DNA from: Mastigias papua
Lineage: Eukaryota; Cnidaria; Scyphozoa; Rhizostomeae; Mastigiidae
Direction: 5' to 3'
Length of the DNA stretch: 64,000 nt
Assembly (NCBI GenBank): GCA_964019165.1
Contig: OZ025274.1
Coordinates: 12,758,407 to 12,822,406, forward strand
Shown here: positions 12,643 to 41,295 of the stretch, one piece after another
Numbering within the stretch: the first letter of the stretch is position 1
Layout: each line of letters starts with the position of its first letter
Position numbers and translations under genes: made by a program
Notes under the pieces: model-generated
Seen by the model: only the letters and a program-made list of their open reading frames with translations
Database searches by the model: none
What the model was told of the DNA's origin: nothing

Positions 12643-12985
12643 TAATAAATTATTTATTCAGCTATTGAAACATTAATTTATGGATGAAGGCCAGCCGAAG
12701 GGGTGTGTATGTGACCAACATATATGAGGAAAGCGATGCTTGAAGTCAATTGTTAAATTTTGTAACAAAACTTTGTGCCCCGTTGGCACGATCTCCAGAT
12801 AAGGGCCTTAAAAGCTGTAATTTGTTTTCAATGCTGTTCTAAGGAAGTCAAACCGACTCGAGATAAAAACTAGGGCAATTCATGTCCGGTGGAATTTTCA
12901 ATCAATTTTAATAGGACTTCAAAATATCAAGCTCCCTATACAAGTAGTTTTTGATGCAAGACGCAATCCATGGCAAACATACTAA

Positions 12986-12991
12986 AATAAA
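12986..12991 (+). terminator. candidate poly(A) signal of the T-box gene
   Basis: AATAAA in an AT-rich context about 340 bases after the stop codon. No other evidence; an earlier AATAAA touches the stop codon. Confidence 0.35.
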
Positions 12992-14266
12992 ATTATGTCA
13001 AGGAAGAGGTCGCGAGCATTTTAGGTCGAGAGCACTATAGGTCGAGTTGAGGCAACTAGTAAAATTTCGAAAGTAGCTAATTTTTAGGTAAGAAGCTACA
13101 ATTTAAGTCGCATGAGACGTAGAGCTAACAGTTTGAGCATCGAGATGATTATACTGAAAACGCAGATATATGAATACAGCAAAAAATGTTGCAATACAAG
13201 TCATATGTGATGCAGCTAATCAAGCTGACTGTATGATATACGAATTTGGAGTGTGTGCAAAGTAGGCTAAGAAGCCAATCACTTAACGGAATAAACACAT
13301 TTCGGCACATTTTGTATAAAGCGGAAACTCTTCTGTAGATGTTGGCATGCTCAGAGAAGTGAACTTGTGTTTGCAGAGCTATGTCTGCATAGGATACGCC
13401 TTCTTGAACACATGCGTGATATTTTCACGCAAAACGCTTGAAAAGATCGGTATATCCCTCTAGAATACAAAATATACTTGGGTAGCATTTCTCAATATAC
13501 AATATTATTTTTAGTAATGGCCCCTTCTTCTTAACGCCTCACTTAAAGAGAAGCCAGTAAAAATGTAGAAAATGACATAGGCGCCCATGGGCGTTCTTTG
13601 ACAGCAACAGTGAACATAATTTCTATAGTTCTCTCGGCTATTTGACGTCAAGATTTTTTTTATTTACAGTTGGTAAAAAACGTAGTTCAAAAATAAACTA
13701 TGAAATATCTATTGATCCCTTCTTTTCTACAATTTTGCTGCATGCGGCCAATTGTACAGCACTAACTAGGAAAATGTGTACAGTTTAAAAAATTGCGATG
13801 CCTTATCAGTTGTAGTGTATTTGAAAATATTTTCCTCGAGCAATGTCAGAACATACTATCTTGTATTCATTGCATTTGAATTTTATTATGGGTATTTTAT
13901 ATAATCGCATATTTTGATGATAGTTTTAGGTTGTTTTTCAAGTAAATAGAATGCGTTTGAAAGCAAGTTGTCTACTTACGGTTTTGTTGCTCCCATGATG
14001 AAATTTTGCAGCCCCCTTCCAAATCTGAAAACTGCCTCGCTTTTCCTTTACGGTATTCTTTGTAGAAGACATCACGTGGGGCCTATAACTGTCATTAAGT
14101 TCAACTATTAAAGAGTCTTGTTGCATGTGATCACTTGAACATAGTTTTAGATTATAAGAAACTACTGCGGGAAACGGTTAGGTACAAAAGAATTGGGATA
14201 AATTTGAGCAACTTTTAAGAATTCACAGGGTGGGGGGGGGATTTAATATAACTACTATGCATACAA
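12992..14266. other. intergenic, nothing recognised
   Basis: AT-rich sequence downstream of the T-box gene without a credible coding frame; a poly-G run at 14232-14240 precedes the SINE. Confidence 0.45.
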
Positions 14267-14545
14267 TGGGCGAGTGGCCTAGTGGTCAGAGCGTTTGACT
14301 GCTGAGCGCCGAAAACATCGATGGTTCGAGCCGAACCCTCGGATCATAGGTGGCTCGCTCACGGTCCACCCAGCAGCAAATGGGTACCTGGTGCCAAAAC
14401 TGGGGAAATTGAAGGCGGCGAAGAAACGAACTGGCCACCCTACCTCACTATGCCGGAGGCTCAGGATAAGTGTCCTCTCTAACAGGCACTCCCCAACGTA
14501 CAGAATCGTATATGGGACTAACCATCTTTACTATACATGCTAAAA
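14267..14545 (+). repeat. tRNA-derived SINE
   Basis: The 5' part has a pol III box A (TGGCCTAGTGG) and box B (GGTTCGAGCC) at tRNA spacing, like a decayed tRNA-Ser. A body with CAGCAGCAAATGGGTACCTGG follows, resembling the central domain I recall from MetaSINEs of invertebrates. It is not a functional tRNA: the acceptor and anticodon stems do not pair well. Confidence 0.75.
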
Positions 14546-15832
14546 GTAGAGTATAGTAGAGAGATATCGTTCAAAGTAAATACATAAATGAATAAATAAT
14601 AAATAACAGAGAAATAAAAATAATAATCATGGGGCATTTGACATCGCTCTTAAATGGCTTCACCCCTCCCTCCACCCATCTGACCAAATGATCATAATTC
14701 AACTGAACATCCATCGACTATGTTAGCATTAGATCGCTGGATGGCCTAAGAAATGCTGGCAGGATTTTTAATACAGAATTGAATGAATTGAATTGTTGGA
14801 TGATCGACCATACACAGGCACCCAACCAGGAATTTTTCAAGGCAGGGGTCTAATTAACAAAAAAAGGGCACACTAAACACTTTGTGAAGAGAATGTATCT
14901 AGAAATCATATTTTTCAGATTCATAAACAAAAGTATATCGTACAGGAATTTTCAGGATCTTGTTACTTCCCAGTGCAACAAAAATTATAGGCAGATCTAC
15001 TTAACAAAGTACAACGAACAGTTTCAAAACCCTTCGTCAAAAGGGGCACTATTACTGCTTTGAGTAAAAGGGAAGGGGTCAAGACCCCCAGGATCCACCC
15101 CCTAGTTGCACACCTGATACAACAGCCATATTTGAGAATATTGAGTCGTATGGCCTGGTAGACAGGGATAGTTGAATCTAGGTAAACGGAATACTTTCTT
15201 AGGGATTTCAACTACAAGGGAAAATATGCAGAAGCCTAAAATGATAAAAGATGTGTGCAGGCGCTTGGGTTGCCGCCTTTATTACCTTACAGAAACATTC
15301 GCAAACTGTAAAGAAAGTTTTTTGAAATTAACTATAGGGGAAAGCATTGGACATACGGTGGAGCGTTCCCAACTGCTAACAAGTGTCTGTATAAAAGGGG
15401 AGCCAAGGGGGCAAATACACCCCTGAAATAGATAAACACATTAATCAGCATTTGGCGCTAAGTGGGACAATTTTAGGAGCTAAGATCCAGAAACCATGGA
15501 ATCCTGCTGAAAACTGAAAACTCCTGAAGTAACTGGCCTGGGACACGACTGGTTTATATTACGGTAAGCAATGTGGCAAGATAGGTGAAACTTCCTTTCG
15601 TGTGGAAGAAATAAAAATATGGAGTTCCTCAAGGCTCATCTCTTTGTTCACTTTTGTTTACGAAATAACATTACTATTGGCTATTGTCCCTGCAATGCTC
15701 TTTAGGGGCCACGCCCTTTAGTACCACAGCGTGAGCCACAGCGTACAATAAAATACACAACTTCGGGATGACAAATAGCAGTGATATGATCCGCCGTTGA
15801 TAAAAATGAACCGATTTCATTGAAATTCTAAT

Positions 15833-16025
15833 TTACGCTGTCTTTATCAGAGCATATAAACCTGCAGTCTCTCTCAAATCCCGCTTCGGTATTGGTTTCC
15901 ACAGACTTTCTAAAACCTCTTGAAGAACAGTGGCCAACTCATGATCCATGGACTTATTGCCTTGCGGCAGAGATAACTGCAAAGCCGCCTGTTTTCCGCT
16001 ATCTCGTTTTAGTTTTGACAGCTTG
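15833..16025 (-). CDS. hypothetical terminal exon, unrecognised
   Basis: Minus-strand open frame reading INKLSKLKRDSGKQAALQLS, then VLQEVLESLWKPIPKRDLRE and ending YALIKTA before TAA. Preceded by an acceptor-like CCCCTAAG. The residue mix looks coding, but no family or connected exon was identified. Confidence 0.35.
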
Positions 16026-16821
16026 TTTATCACTTAGGGGATCATGAAGAGACGAGAATGTACTAGATTACATGGAAACGAAGTGATTTCCAGATGGTTG
16101 CAATCAGCAGGAATTAGCAAGATTCTGACTTCTCGCTGCTAAGGGTGGGTCTACGTGCAAAACACTAGACGACTGCAAATAGCCGACTTATCTCCCGCGA
16201 AGTGTCTCGACTATGGATATATAGCAGCCATGACCCGTAGCTGAGCTAATGGAATAAACTCTCAGTAGTTCCAAATTTCTTGAGATTTCGTGATGCTCGT
16301 AGACCAGGGCAGGCGTGCAACTCGGATTTAATGGCCCGCAGCAATGTTGTATTATGCATATCGAATTATAAGCTTGATTTATTTTGAATTTAGCACCGTA
16401 CATTGTGTATGTATTGGGTGACATGGTTCGCGTTTTCTTCTGTGCACGGCCCTCACCAACAAGATAAGAGATCTTTCGTGATATAAACTCGCGTCATAAA
16501 TATGACATGAATACCATCTCAAACAGTCGCTAGCAGCTACTTACTATTTTTGGAAGAAATGAAACAACCTCGTTGTCACGTAAAACCGCGGGGTTACAAA
16601 ACATATATTCAAAATGGTGGACTTGTGATCGACAAGAAGAGAAACGGGATGGCCAAATGCTTTTTTGCACCTTTTTTCTCCTTTATTTACCCAGCTTATG
16701 TACTTCCAATGAGTTCTTGTGGTCTTGTGGATTGTGGTCTTCTATCCTTGTAAATTGCATACAGCATACCTGAATTAGTTGTTATTTAGTTATTCCTATT
16801 ATAAATAACCTGCTTTAAAGT

Positions 16822-16876
16822 AATGATGTTGATGATGATGACGAATCCCCTTGTGATGATGATGATGATGATGAAT
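16822..16876. repeat. (GAT)n microsatellite
   Basis: GATGAT runs broken by CGAATCCCCTTGT. Confidence 0.85.
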
Positions 16877-17002
16877 GTCCTTTCAGAAAGAAAACAGTAG
16901 TCGTATGTCTCCAAAGTTACGTAATTCCAGTCGAGAGTCAAAACGTATCTAAAATTCTCGAACACTTCAGCTATCATCAGCATGGGTGTATGGGGAGTTA
17001 TA

Positions 17003-17200
17003 TTATGGGGGGGGGGCGCAAACTGTATGCCAGAATCACCGATCTGTTGCACAAATGAGTTGTCGTCTACTCGTAATTGAGCCGCAGCTACGTTCGCGAA
17101 AAACTATTGTCTATTTCTGAAGACATTGCCTGAACGAAATGAACTTCTGAACTTCTGCTTAACTTAGGGCTGTAGTCCCCCCCCCCACCCCCACTTCCAA
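17003..17200. repeat. dispersed MITE-like repeat, copy 2
   Basis: Homologous to 333-552: GCAAACTGTATGCCAGAATCA then ATGAGTTGTCGTC, ending in a poly-C tract. More diverged than copy 1. Confidence 0.5.
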
Positions 17201-17983
17201 TGCTTTGATCATCAGTACCACAAAATATATGCTCTGTAAGGTTTCTAGTGCAATAATGACATAAGCAAAAAGAAGACAACTTGAAAGTTAACTAAGCAAA
17301 AGCCACATATACCCCCTCCCCTAATCTGAAGTACAGTGCTCAAAAACAGTAATAAAATGCAAATACCGCTGCTGCACAGATGAGAGTTTATAGGAAACAA
17401 TTGAGAGCGAGAGTACGCTAAACGGTATGGAAATATGCGTTCTCAATTGACATGGGTTAAATCAGGAGCAGAAAAGTACTACTATCCTCTCCTTTGCGGT
17501 AAGGCGAGAATTACGTCTAGCTTAACAGAATTTTCTGCTCAATGGGGAGCGTAAGTGGCCATTCCCTTCAAATGTTTCATGTCATTAAAACTAGGCTTAT
17601 AAATCTGGGTTTAACCTCACTGTATTATAGGAATCTTGCTAAGACCACTAAACATACGCAATTAATGTACATAAAACCTATAGTTGAAGGGGCAGACCTT
17701 TAAGATTCAGCAAATAAACAAGGATAAATAAGTAAGGCCAAACGAAGAATAACCAAACATCAAACAAAAAGGTTGAACGATACATACATCCACATCTAGC
17801 GCAAACCACCAATTTCCTGCAAGAGACAATTTTTAGTGAAGGCTAATCAGTGAGACTAATTGCCCTTTCCACAGATTAGCACTTTTCTAAATGGATATTC
17901 AGAGGAACAAAATCTTCAAGATCACACGGGAACCCACTTGAGTATGAGTCAGAAATATGGAATATGAAATGAAATGCTCTTAC

Positions 17984-18118
17984 TATTGAAGCAGTGGGAG
18001 ACATTATAAGCCTTATATTTCTGCTTTCAATCTCTGCCTTCATCCTGCTGACGTAGGGTTCAGGGGAGTTTTCTAGACTCTGTATGAATATTTCTAGGTT
18101 ACTTCGATTCTTCACTCG
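17984..18118 (-). CDS. hypothetical internal exon, unrecognised
   Basis: Minus-strand frame KNRSNLEIFIQSLENSPEPY, then VSRMKAEIESRNIRLIMSP, ending at a GTAAGA donor-like site. It could belong with 15833-16025, but phase linkage was not established. Confidence 0.33.
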
Positions 18119-18388
18119 CAACAATCATATACAATAAATATAAAACATACAAAACATCTACTTCTTTTCGGCCCAGAACAGTAACTGTTCTGAACAAACA
18201 AACAGGACTGAACTTTGTGAAAAGTTGGGAATTTGAAATTTCTGAACCTTTCTGCTAACACATTTCTAGTTACAGCGACTCTCATTTTACTTTTTTCATT
18301 TTATGCATATTTTTCAAAAAGGTACAAATACATTCAGAAATAAACTGATTTCTAATGTGCCCTGCGTAAACGAATACATAACTAACCT

Positions 18389-18573
18389 AGCATAGCCATC
18401 AAATGTTTGAGACCTCTAATCATGTTTGTTTTCTCCCAACCTAGCTGACCAATCAGCACGCAAAATGGGCCTAAATGTAGCACGTGTGTGGTGAGAATTC
18501 TGCATGATGATTGGTCAAGTAGTTTGGGAGAAAATAGATCTGACCAGCCTCATAAACATTTGGCAGCTACGCT
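18389..18573. mobile_element. Mutator-like MITE, copy 2 (opposite orientation)
   Basis: Reverse-oriented relative of the element at 11867. Termini AGCATAGCCATCAAATG and, reversed, AGCGTAGCTGCCAAATG. Perfect 9-bp duplication AACTAACCT (18380-18388, 18574-18582). Confidence 0.85.
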
Positions 18574-18900
18574 AACTAACCTAGTTTACATTCAAAAGCT
18601 ACTTAAAATACCAATATACAAGAAATGCAAGAAAAAATATATGTAAACAGAAAGAGACTCGTAAGTTAAACTTTTGTGCAGAACATTGATATAGATAATC
18701 GACCTCTTTGATCTTTCAAAAATGCTTTTAATTTAGCCAGCGAAGGGGCAGTTTTTATTTCATGGCTTAACTGATTCCAAACAGCAACTCCTCCACAGGA
18801 AAAGCTGCGCTGCCCTTTTGAGGTTTACATGGCTAAATTCTGAATGGTATTACGGGAGACATTGAAGAACTACTTCATCAGGTGCATGAATCGCTAGTCC

Positions 18901-19021
18901 ACTGTTTATTTTTCTCTTAAATTCTTGAATTGTGCAACAGTCTTTCAAAAAACCTGGAGGTGAGGACCACAAAAGGCAGCCTCTATACTGAATGTTCTCT
19001 GTACCATATATTGTCATTATT
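18901..19021 (-). mobile_element. LINE fragment, inverted arm
   Basis: Reads on the minus strand as a LINE reverse-transcriptase tail (YGTENIQYRGCLLWSSPPGF, then FKRKIN). Forms a hairpin with 19044-19166 across a 22-base spacer. Confidence 0.7.
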
Positions 19022-19043
19022 ACTTTCGGCAGTTGCAGATCAG

Positions 19044-19390
19044 TAATGACGACAATATATGGTACAGAGAACATTCAGTTTAGAGGCTGCCTTTTGTGGT
19101 CCTCACTTCCAAGTTTTTTGAAAGACTGTTACACAATTCAAGAATTTAAAAGAAAAATAAAACAGTAGAATGGGGATTGATGCACATGCAGATTGTGTAG
19201 AGTTTTTATAAAAGATTTGGGGTTTTTAGATAAATTATTTTTTTCATCTTCTGTCTTTGCTCATTGTGCATTATAACGTATTTTCTTTTAGTTATAATTG
19301 GCCTTAATTAGCTGTTGTTTTAGCTATTTAAATTAGAAAGCCAACTTAAAATAAATTGATAATGATAATAATAATCTAATGTAATAAAGA
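19044..19390 (+). mobile_element. LINE 3' fragment with UTR and tail
   Basis: Same coding segment as the inverted arm (YGTENIQFRGCLLWSSLPSF, then FKRKIK), a decayed CTCRLC end, and a 3' UTR with ATTGGCC and AGCCAACTTAAAA like the element at 7590, ending in (AAT)n. Confidence 0.75.
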
Positions 19391-20214
19391 ACTATAGCAA
19401 ATTTGCCAGAAATGCAACTAAAATTTTGCATTTTTGCCAACATATAAACCCCAAAATTGATCCAATTTTGTGCAGTATCCACACTATGGTGACGCTTATC
19501 CTCAATTATTAATGACGTCTCTGAAATTTGGTTTCAACAACAGAGAAATTTTTCTCTCAACAGCTATTTACAATAAACAACTACAAAAAGTGATGAAAAC
19601 GATTCAATTTGATATCTCAATATCACTACAATCAGTATATACAATTTACATTGAAATACAAGGCAAAAACAAAAAATCAAAGCAAAATATACGAGCACAA
19701 ATATATTCTTACCGACCATTCAGTATCTTTTACTAATATAAAAATTATATTCTCCTATATCAGACAATACACCTTTCTTCATAAAAAGGTGTTTTTGGCC
19801 CAGAATATGAGTTTTCTTAGATTTTTCATGACCAATAGCTAAATTATACTTTCTGTTAATTTTCCAATTCCTGGACTTGCGCAGAAGACTTCCTTAACAA
19901 GTACAGTTAAACACCGCTAAGTCGTACCCTACATAAGTCGGACTTTCGCTTGTCGGACTGATTTCTCATTCCACTTGGATTCACTCCGACTTACAGAGAG
20001 ACTCGGTTAACTCGGACATTCGTTAAATCGGAGCAATTTCCAATCTCCCTTGGCAGTCCGACATAACGGGACTCTACTGTATAATCTAGTTTGTGTAACA
20101 GCACAGTGCTGCACTGACAGACAGCTAGTACAGAAACATAGTAGTGGAATACATAGATTAACATAAAAAATCTATGAAAATAGAATAAAAGAGATGACGA
20201 GGTTGTGTGCAAAA

Positions 20215-20505
20215 TTGGAATTTCAAAAGTATATGAGCATGTCGAATTTCTTGGCTCTCAAAAATCCAGTACTGAACTGTACTAATTTTTTTTCAGCAGT
20301 CCAATCAGGCCCGTACTAAGCTTGAATTCACAAGGGGGGTATAGCCAATATATATAATACATATATCTATATAATTCATGTCTTTAGGAAAGGGACAGAG
20401 TCAAATCTCACAAATCCAGGGGGCCTTGCCCCCCAGGCCCCCCTTGGCTACGGGCCTGAGTCCAGAACTACTTTATTAAAAATCAATTTCTTATAAACAA
20501 CACCT
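20215..20505. repeat. dispersed repeat family A, fragment split by a MITE
   Basis: CTCAAAAATCCAGTACTGAAC before and ACTACTTTATTAAAAATC after the MITE at 20306-20458; the uninterrupted order is seen near 59110. Confidence 0.5.
20306..20458. mobile_element. short hAT-like MITE, 153 bp
   Basis: Starts CAGGCCCGTACTAAG and ends GGCTACGGGCCTG. Flanks AGTCCAAT and AGTCCAGA (6/8). It splits an older dispersed repeat whose intact copies are seen elsewhere in the window. Confidence 0.7.
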
Positions 20506-21075
20506 ATCAATACAGGCTGAATTCAACCAACGGCTGTTTGCCTCGGTATAACAATCTCAAACAGGGGCGTGCCGAAATAGGGGGTGTGGGGGCAGGTTAA
20601 ACTCTTCACTTTTCACTAGAACCTTGGATAATTATATGGCTCATGGGTAAAAGTTGCAACAATGATCGTAGCTTGTTGGTAAGTATGGTGCCTTACCGGT
20701 AATAAGAGTACCTTCTTGAAATCTGTAGGTAAAGTCATTTTACTATACCCTCCACCCTCCACTGAAAAGAGCTTCGGCACGTCCCTGGTCTCAGATTGCA
20801 CAATTTTACAGAATCTCAATGTATAATAAAAACTATCAAATATCTAAAGAAATGATAGCTCTTGTCTATTCAAGTATGATGAAATTCGGATAATAAGATG
20901 CAGCAAAAGAAAAATCAAGTGGAAGGGCTTCTTGCTGCCAGAAATACAAGTTCGAAATGTTAACTAACAGCTTCTCTTGTACACAAAGCATGTTGATATA
21001 TTGAAGTCCGACCACATGTCTATAAGCCTGCAGTCTACTTTCGATTCAAAGCATACTATTCGTCAAGAGGAATAA

Positions 21076-21330
21076 CTAGTGAATGCCACGCCACGTAACC
21101 ACAGCGGAATGTTCTTCTGTGTTAGATACTGGCCCATTTGACCAAAAGTTTCGTTGATACTGCATCTTCTTATTCAGGACATACTCCACATAAAATCTAG
21201 GCGTTGCATACTTAAATGTTGGAGATAGCTGCATCAACAGACGACTTTCACATCTCATTGAACATCCTTGAAACATGCAGGCTTTGCCCAAACGTTCGTT
21301 CCAGCTTCCAAAAGGCTACCAAGTGCCAGT
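21076..21330 (-). CDS. hypothetical exon, unrecognised
   Basis: Minus-strand frame containing LLMQLSPTFKYATPRFYVEY, then QYQRNFWSNGPVSNTEEHSA and a stop at 21076. Upstream acceptor TGGTAG has a poor pyrimidine tract. Lies 260 bases downstream of the merlin stop; no family recognised. Confidence 0.3.
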
Positions 21331-21592
21331 GCTTCACATGGAAATTGACAGCTTCCTCAAGCTACAACGATCTGCCTTCATAGGGAGACCTTAATCTATA
21401 GCAGATATCTGAGAAAAATAAAGCTCCACGAAGACAGTAACTGGACAGACTGTAGATGGATAGTAGATAAGCTACTTACGTTAAGAGATCATCTAGAAAT
21501 ATTCCCAAATCCAAGAAAGAGAGTATCCCTTGAAGCACACACATGGCACTATCACTGATTTTGTATATAAGCATTTGATCATCTTTCAATCA

Positions 21593-37764
<16,172 letters not shown>

Positions 37765-38164
37765 TTTCCTTACATTATTATAAATTCTTCTCGTGGGATT
37801 GGTTCCAGCATATTTACACTGTTTGCGTTTCCTACTGTCATACAACCACAACTACAATGCTCAGGTCTCAATGCTCAAAAATGGCCTCGAAACAAAGGTG
37901 CTGGAATTCAAAGCATGCCCTGTATTCGTATATGATTGTTAGATTTAGGGATTGATAAAAAGTACGGCCAGCGAAATTCTTCATACAGAGCACGTGGCTG
38001 CCTTAGGAAACAAATAGCACTAGTCCATGACAACGGCATTGCTCTTTCCTTGATCAACGTGGGGATATCTTCATTAGGGAAGAGTCATAAACCGTCATAA
38101 ATCATGGAATAGCCCGGGGTGGAAAGGCGTTTGCAAACTTATAATGAAAAAGAAGGAAAGAAGA

Positions 38165-38235
38165 AAAATTACTAGGTTCCAATCAGTACCAGTCCCAATA
38201 TTGGGGCCAGTACTGATTGGGACCTAGTAATTTTT
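38165..38235. repeat. near-perfect 70-bp palindrome upstream of merlin
   Basis: AAAATTACTAGGTTCCAATC on the left is mirrored by GATTGGGACCTAGTAATTTT on the right around CCCAATATTGGGG, about 400 bases upstream of the merlin start codon. Confidence 0.8.
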
Positions 38236-38859
38236 ACCTTCAACGCTTTATGGTCAGTTGTAAAGTGCTCGGAGTATTCTTCTCAACTTTTTTTTAACAT
38301 GCTGTTTCCAAGCAAAGAAATGTCTTTGGATTTGAGAAAGGTTCGCAAGGAGACTATTGATCAATCAAAGAGCCTTGTGTGCTTGTTCTGCTGGAAATTG
38401 TGGCAGTTTTGTGGTCTTCAATACAACGATGCATTTCGTATACCACGGGCCTAGGCTTTATTTTAATATCTCGATAAAATTTGCTGCTAGATAAATTAAT
38501 TCTAGAATTCAATAAAAGTGTACACTTTTAGATCCATTAAGTAACTTGGGACCTTTGAGAAATGTTGCCTGTTAGATATTTAGCTAACTTTGCAACAATA
38601 TTCTGCTCCATTTATGTCATACGAACTACATATGAAGAAGCAAGCAAATGATACACATCAGTCATATAGCGGTGAAAGTGAGTAACTCAATGCATGGGCT
38701 AATCTTCTTGTGAAATGCTATTTATGTACATCTTATGAATTTATCTCAATTTATCTTTTATTGTAGTTGAAGTGAGATTGATTGTTGAGCAAAAGGTTGT
38801 CATTAGCTGCGCCAAAGAAGTCTCGAGTACTCATGTACACGCAGTTTTGTTATAAGCAT

Positions 38860-39180
38860 ATAGTCTATAAGAATCTTAAGGCTCAAGTCACTGAAATTTA
38901 AGAATGCGTTAAAAACAATGCATAGCTCAAACTTCATGAAGAAATAGTAATTTGGTTTAATTGGGTTTTCTAGAAAATAAAACAAGTGGGAGCTCCACTT
39001 GTCCGGCAGCTCTTCAGCGAGTGTCTGTTACACACTTTTTATTATAAGAATACATTCTTATTTAAAAAAAATCCTGTAAAATTGAGTTTCAGACTGGCTG
39101 TTCTTTGTTTTTCCAAAATTTTGAGGCTGAATTGTTCTTCATCTGTTCTTAAATTATTGGGGAATTAGCAATGTAGATAT
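38860..39180. repeat. dispersed repeat family B, copy 3
   Basis: AAGAATCTTAAGGCTCAAGTC, GGAGCTCCACTTGTCCGGCA and ATTATAAGAATACATTC parallel copy 2. Between merlin and KIF12. Confidence 0.5.
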
Positions 39181-40264
39181 TACAGAATATACAAGAGAAC
39201 ATTGGATGTATATGAAACAGGTATTATTTTCAATATCATTAGCAGAAGACAAAAGGTATATATTCTTACAGATGTATTATCCTTACCAAAAGTCTTGGTG
39301 CACTTACGACTTTTCTACACACTGATGATTTAGGTGTTTCGAGGACCTTTAGTAAACATTATTGAGCTTGAAAAGGTTTGTATCAGCTTCAAATCATTTG
39401 ACGACAGTGCTTCAGCCTCAGCTTGTTCTTAATTTGCTTTTGATTTTCCATAAATTTTGAGGTTCATGTTCTTATGAAATTGTTCTTACAAAAACAAAAA
39501 AAGTATATAGTCTGCACGATTAATAAACTTGACAATAAGGACGACGACAAAGAGAGAAATCATTTTAATTTAGACAAATCATGACTATTCCAGTGGACTA
39601 TTATTAATCATGACTATTCCATCCACGATTAATAATGCTCAAAATCGTTGAGATTTAAGAGTAACTAATGATAAAGGTGATGCTAATGATGATTAGTGTA
39701 ATATAATAACACAATATAAAACAATAAAATATACTTCAAATTTTCGAAGAAGATTATCATCTCTCTTTGACTTGCACAGATTTCCTGCTTTAATCTATAT
39801 ATTCAACTGCTATGTTCGCATACTACCTACCTGTCCGTGTAATATTGTACTGTTATACAAACCCAAATATTCTTTATAAAACACTGCCTGGGTCAAAAAA
39901 TCTCGTATTAAACACCAGTATCATTCACAAGCCCGTGGCCAGTGGATAGTCTGGGGGAAAGTACCTTTTGGATTTTGAAAAGTTGACTCAGTTCCCCCCA
40001 GGAAAAAGTAAAACACCCGACCTTTGTTTCATCTTTTCATGTCTGCAAAGTTTGAAGCGAATTATTTTGTTCACTGCCTTTTAAACTCGCTGAGAGAGGG
40101 GGCTTGAAGCGTCCCAAAGTCCACTAGCTACCTGATATTGGCTGCGCTCAGATCAACTGCGCCTCCCTGACAAAATCCTGCTGGCTACAGGTATACAGTA
40201 CAGCATAGTACTTTGAAAGAGATCAAAGCCGCGAATGATGAGAAAAGTGCCGCATTTACAACGT

Positions 40265-40345
40265 AATGCACTTCATTACAATGCAATTCATTTAAATGCA
40301 ATTCATTAAAATGCAATTCATTAAAATGCAATTCATTACATTAAA
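40265..40345. repeat. 15-bp tandem repeat
   Basis: Four to five copies of AATGCAATTCATTAA between merlin and KIF12. Confidence 0.8.
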
Positions 40346-41295
40346 AGAGACATTTCAATTTTGTGTATGAACTAAGAATATAGAAATAATTAATAATAAA
40401 CTCAATGCAGTATGTAACGTAAATAATGGGATTTTATAATGTAATACTGTGACCTTATACGTAGAAGTTGTGCTCGATCGCATGAAGTTAGTCTGTCCGC
40501 AAAGCCACGTCACGTAAAACTCACATCAAACAGTAATTAGCTAGCATATATGCAGTCATTTGGTCTAATGCCAAATGTAATCAAAGACTAAAATATTGTC
40601 TGTGAATGTTAATGGAGGATAATAAACTATATTTTGTACAATAAAATTATAAAAGAAAATTATCTACAGCTATTACAGCAGTAAAAAACATGGCAATGGC
40701 CCACGCTGCAAATGATCAATTGTCTTTTCAACTTGAACGTTGACAAAAGGAGTCATCAGTCCCTTATTTCACGGATGCCATGAGGGAGACTGTACAAAAC
40801 CATTAACTGCATTAAGGAAAATAAATTTTCCAACGATTACGCAGACACCTACAATCAGGGGTATCCTTTACGCTAGATAGTCAATATTTTTAGCTGAATG
40901 CTTTCAAAGAAAATGCTATTTGCTACTTGAAGAGACTGCTATCTCTAACAACCAATCGTGAGCCCAAAAATCCTGCATTTTCAGGTCAGAAAAATACCAT
41001 ATTACATCTGATTTCAGTAAAGGAGAGCATCTTTCCTGTACTACATCATATACACAACATTCTCTATAAATAAATGGCAAATTCTAAAATTTTCTAAATT
41101 TGGTGTTAACCCGAACTATTTCTTAATAATGTTAATATTCAATAATATTTGGAAAATATATCTAATATCCATTGAATTTCAAATGACAAAGGAAATTAAG
41201 TGAAGGAGTTCGTCTAATTAGTTTTCAGTTGATTATAAAGTATTTATCGCTCTACGGATCTTAAGTCAAAGCCGGTCATCAGTTGTATTATAATG

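Larger units (their letters stand above)
37765..41295. other. merlin-KIF12 intergenic spacer
   Basis: About 3.5 kb between the KIF12 stop and the merlin start. Must hold the merlin promoter and KIF12 3' UTR. Contains the 70-bp palindrome, family B copy 3, the 15-bp tandem repeat and a 16-bp direct repeat AATCATGACTATTCCA at 39580 and 39606. No TATA box assigned. Confidence 0.5.

Noticed and set aside
14267..14345. functional tRNA-Ser gene
   Set aside because: Box A and B are present but the stems do not pair and a SINE body follows directly.
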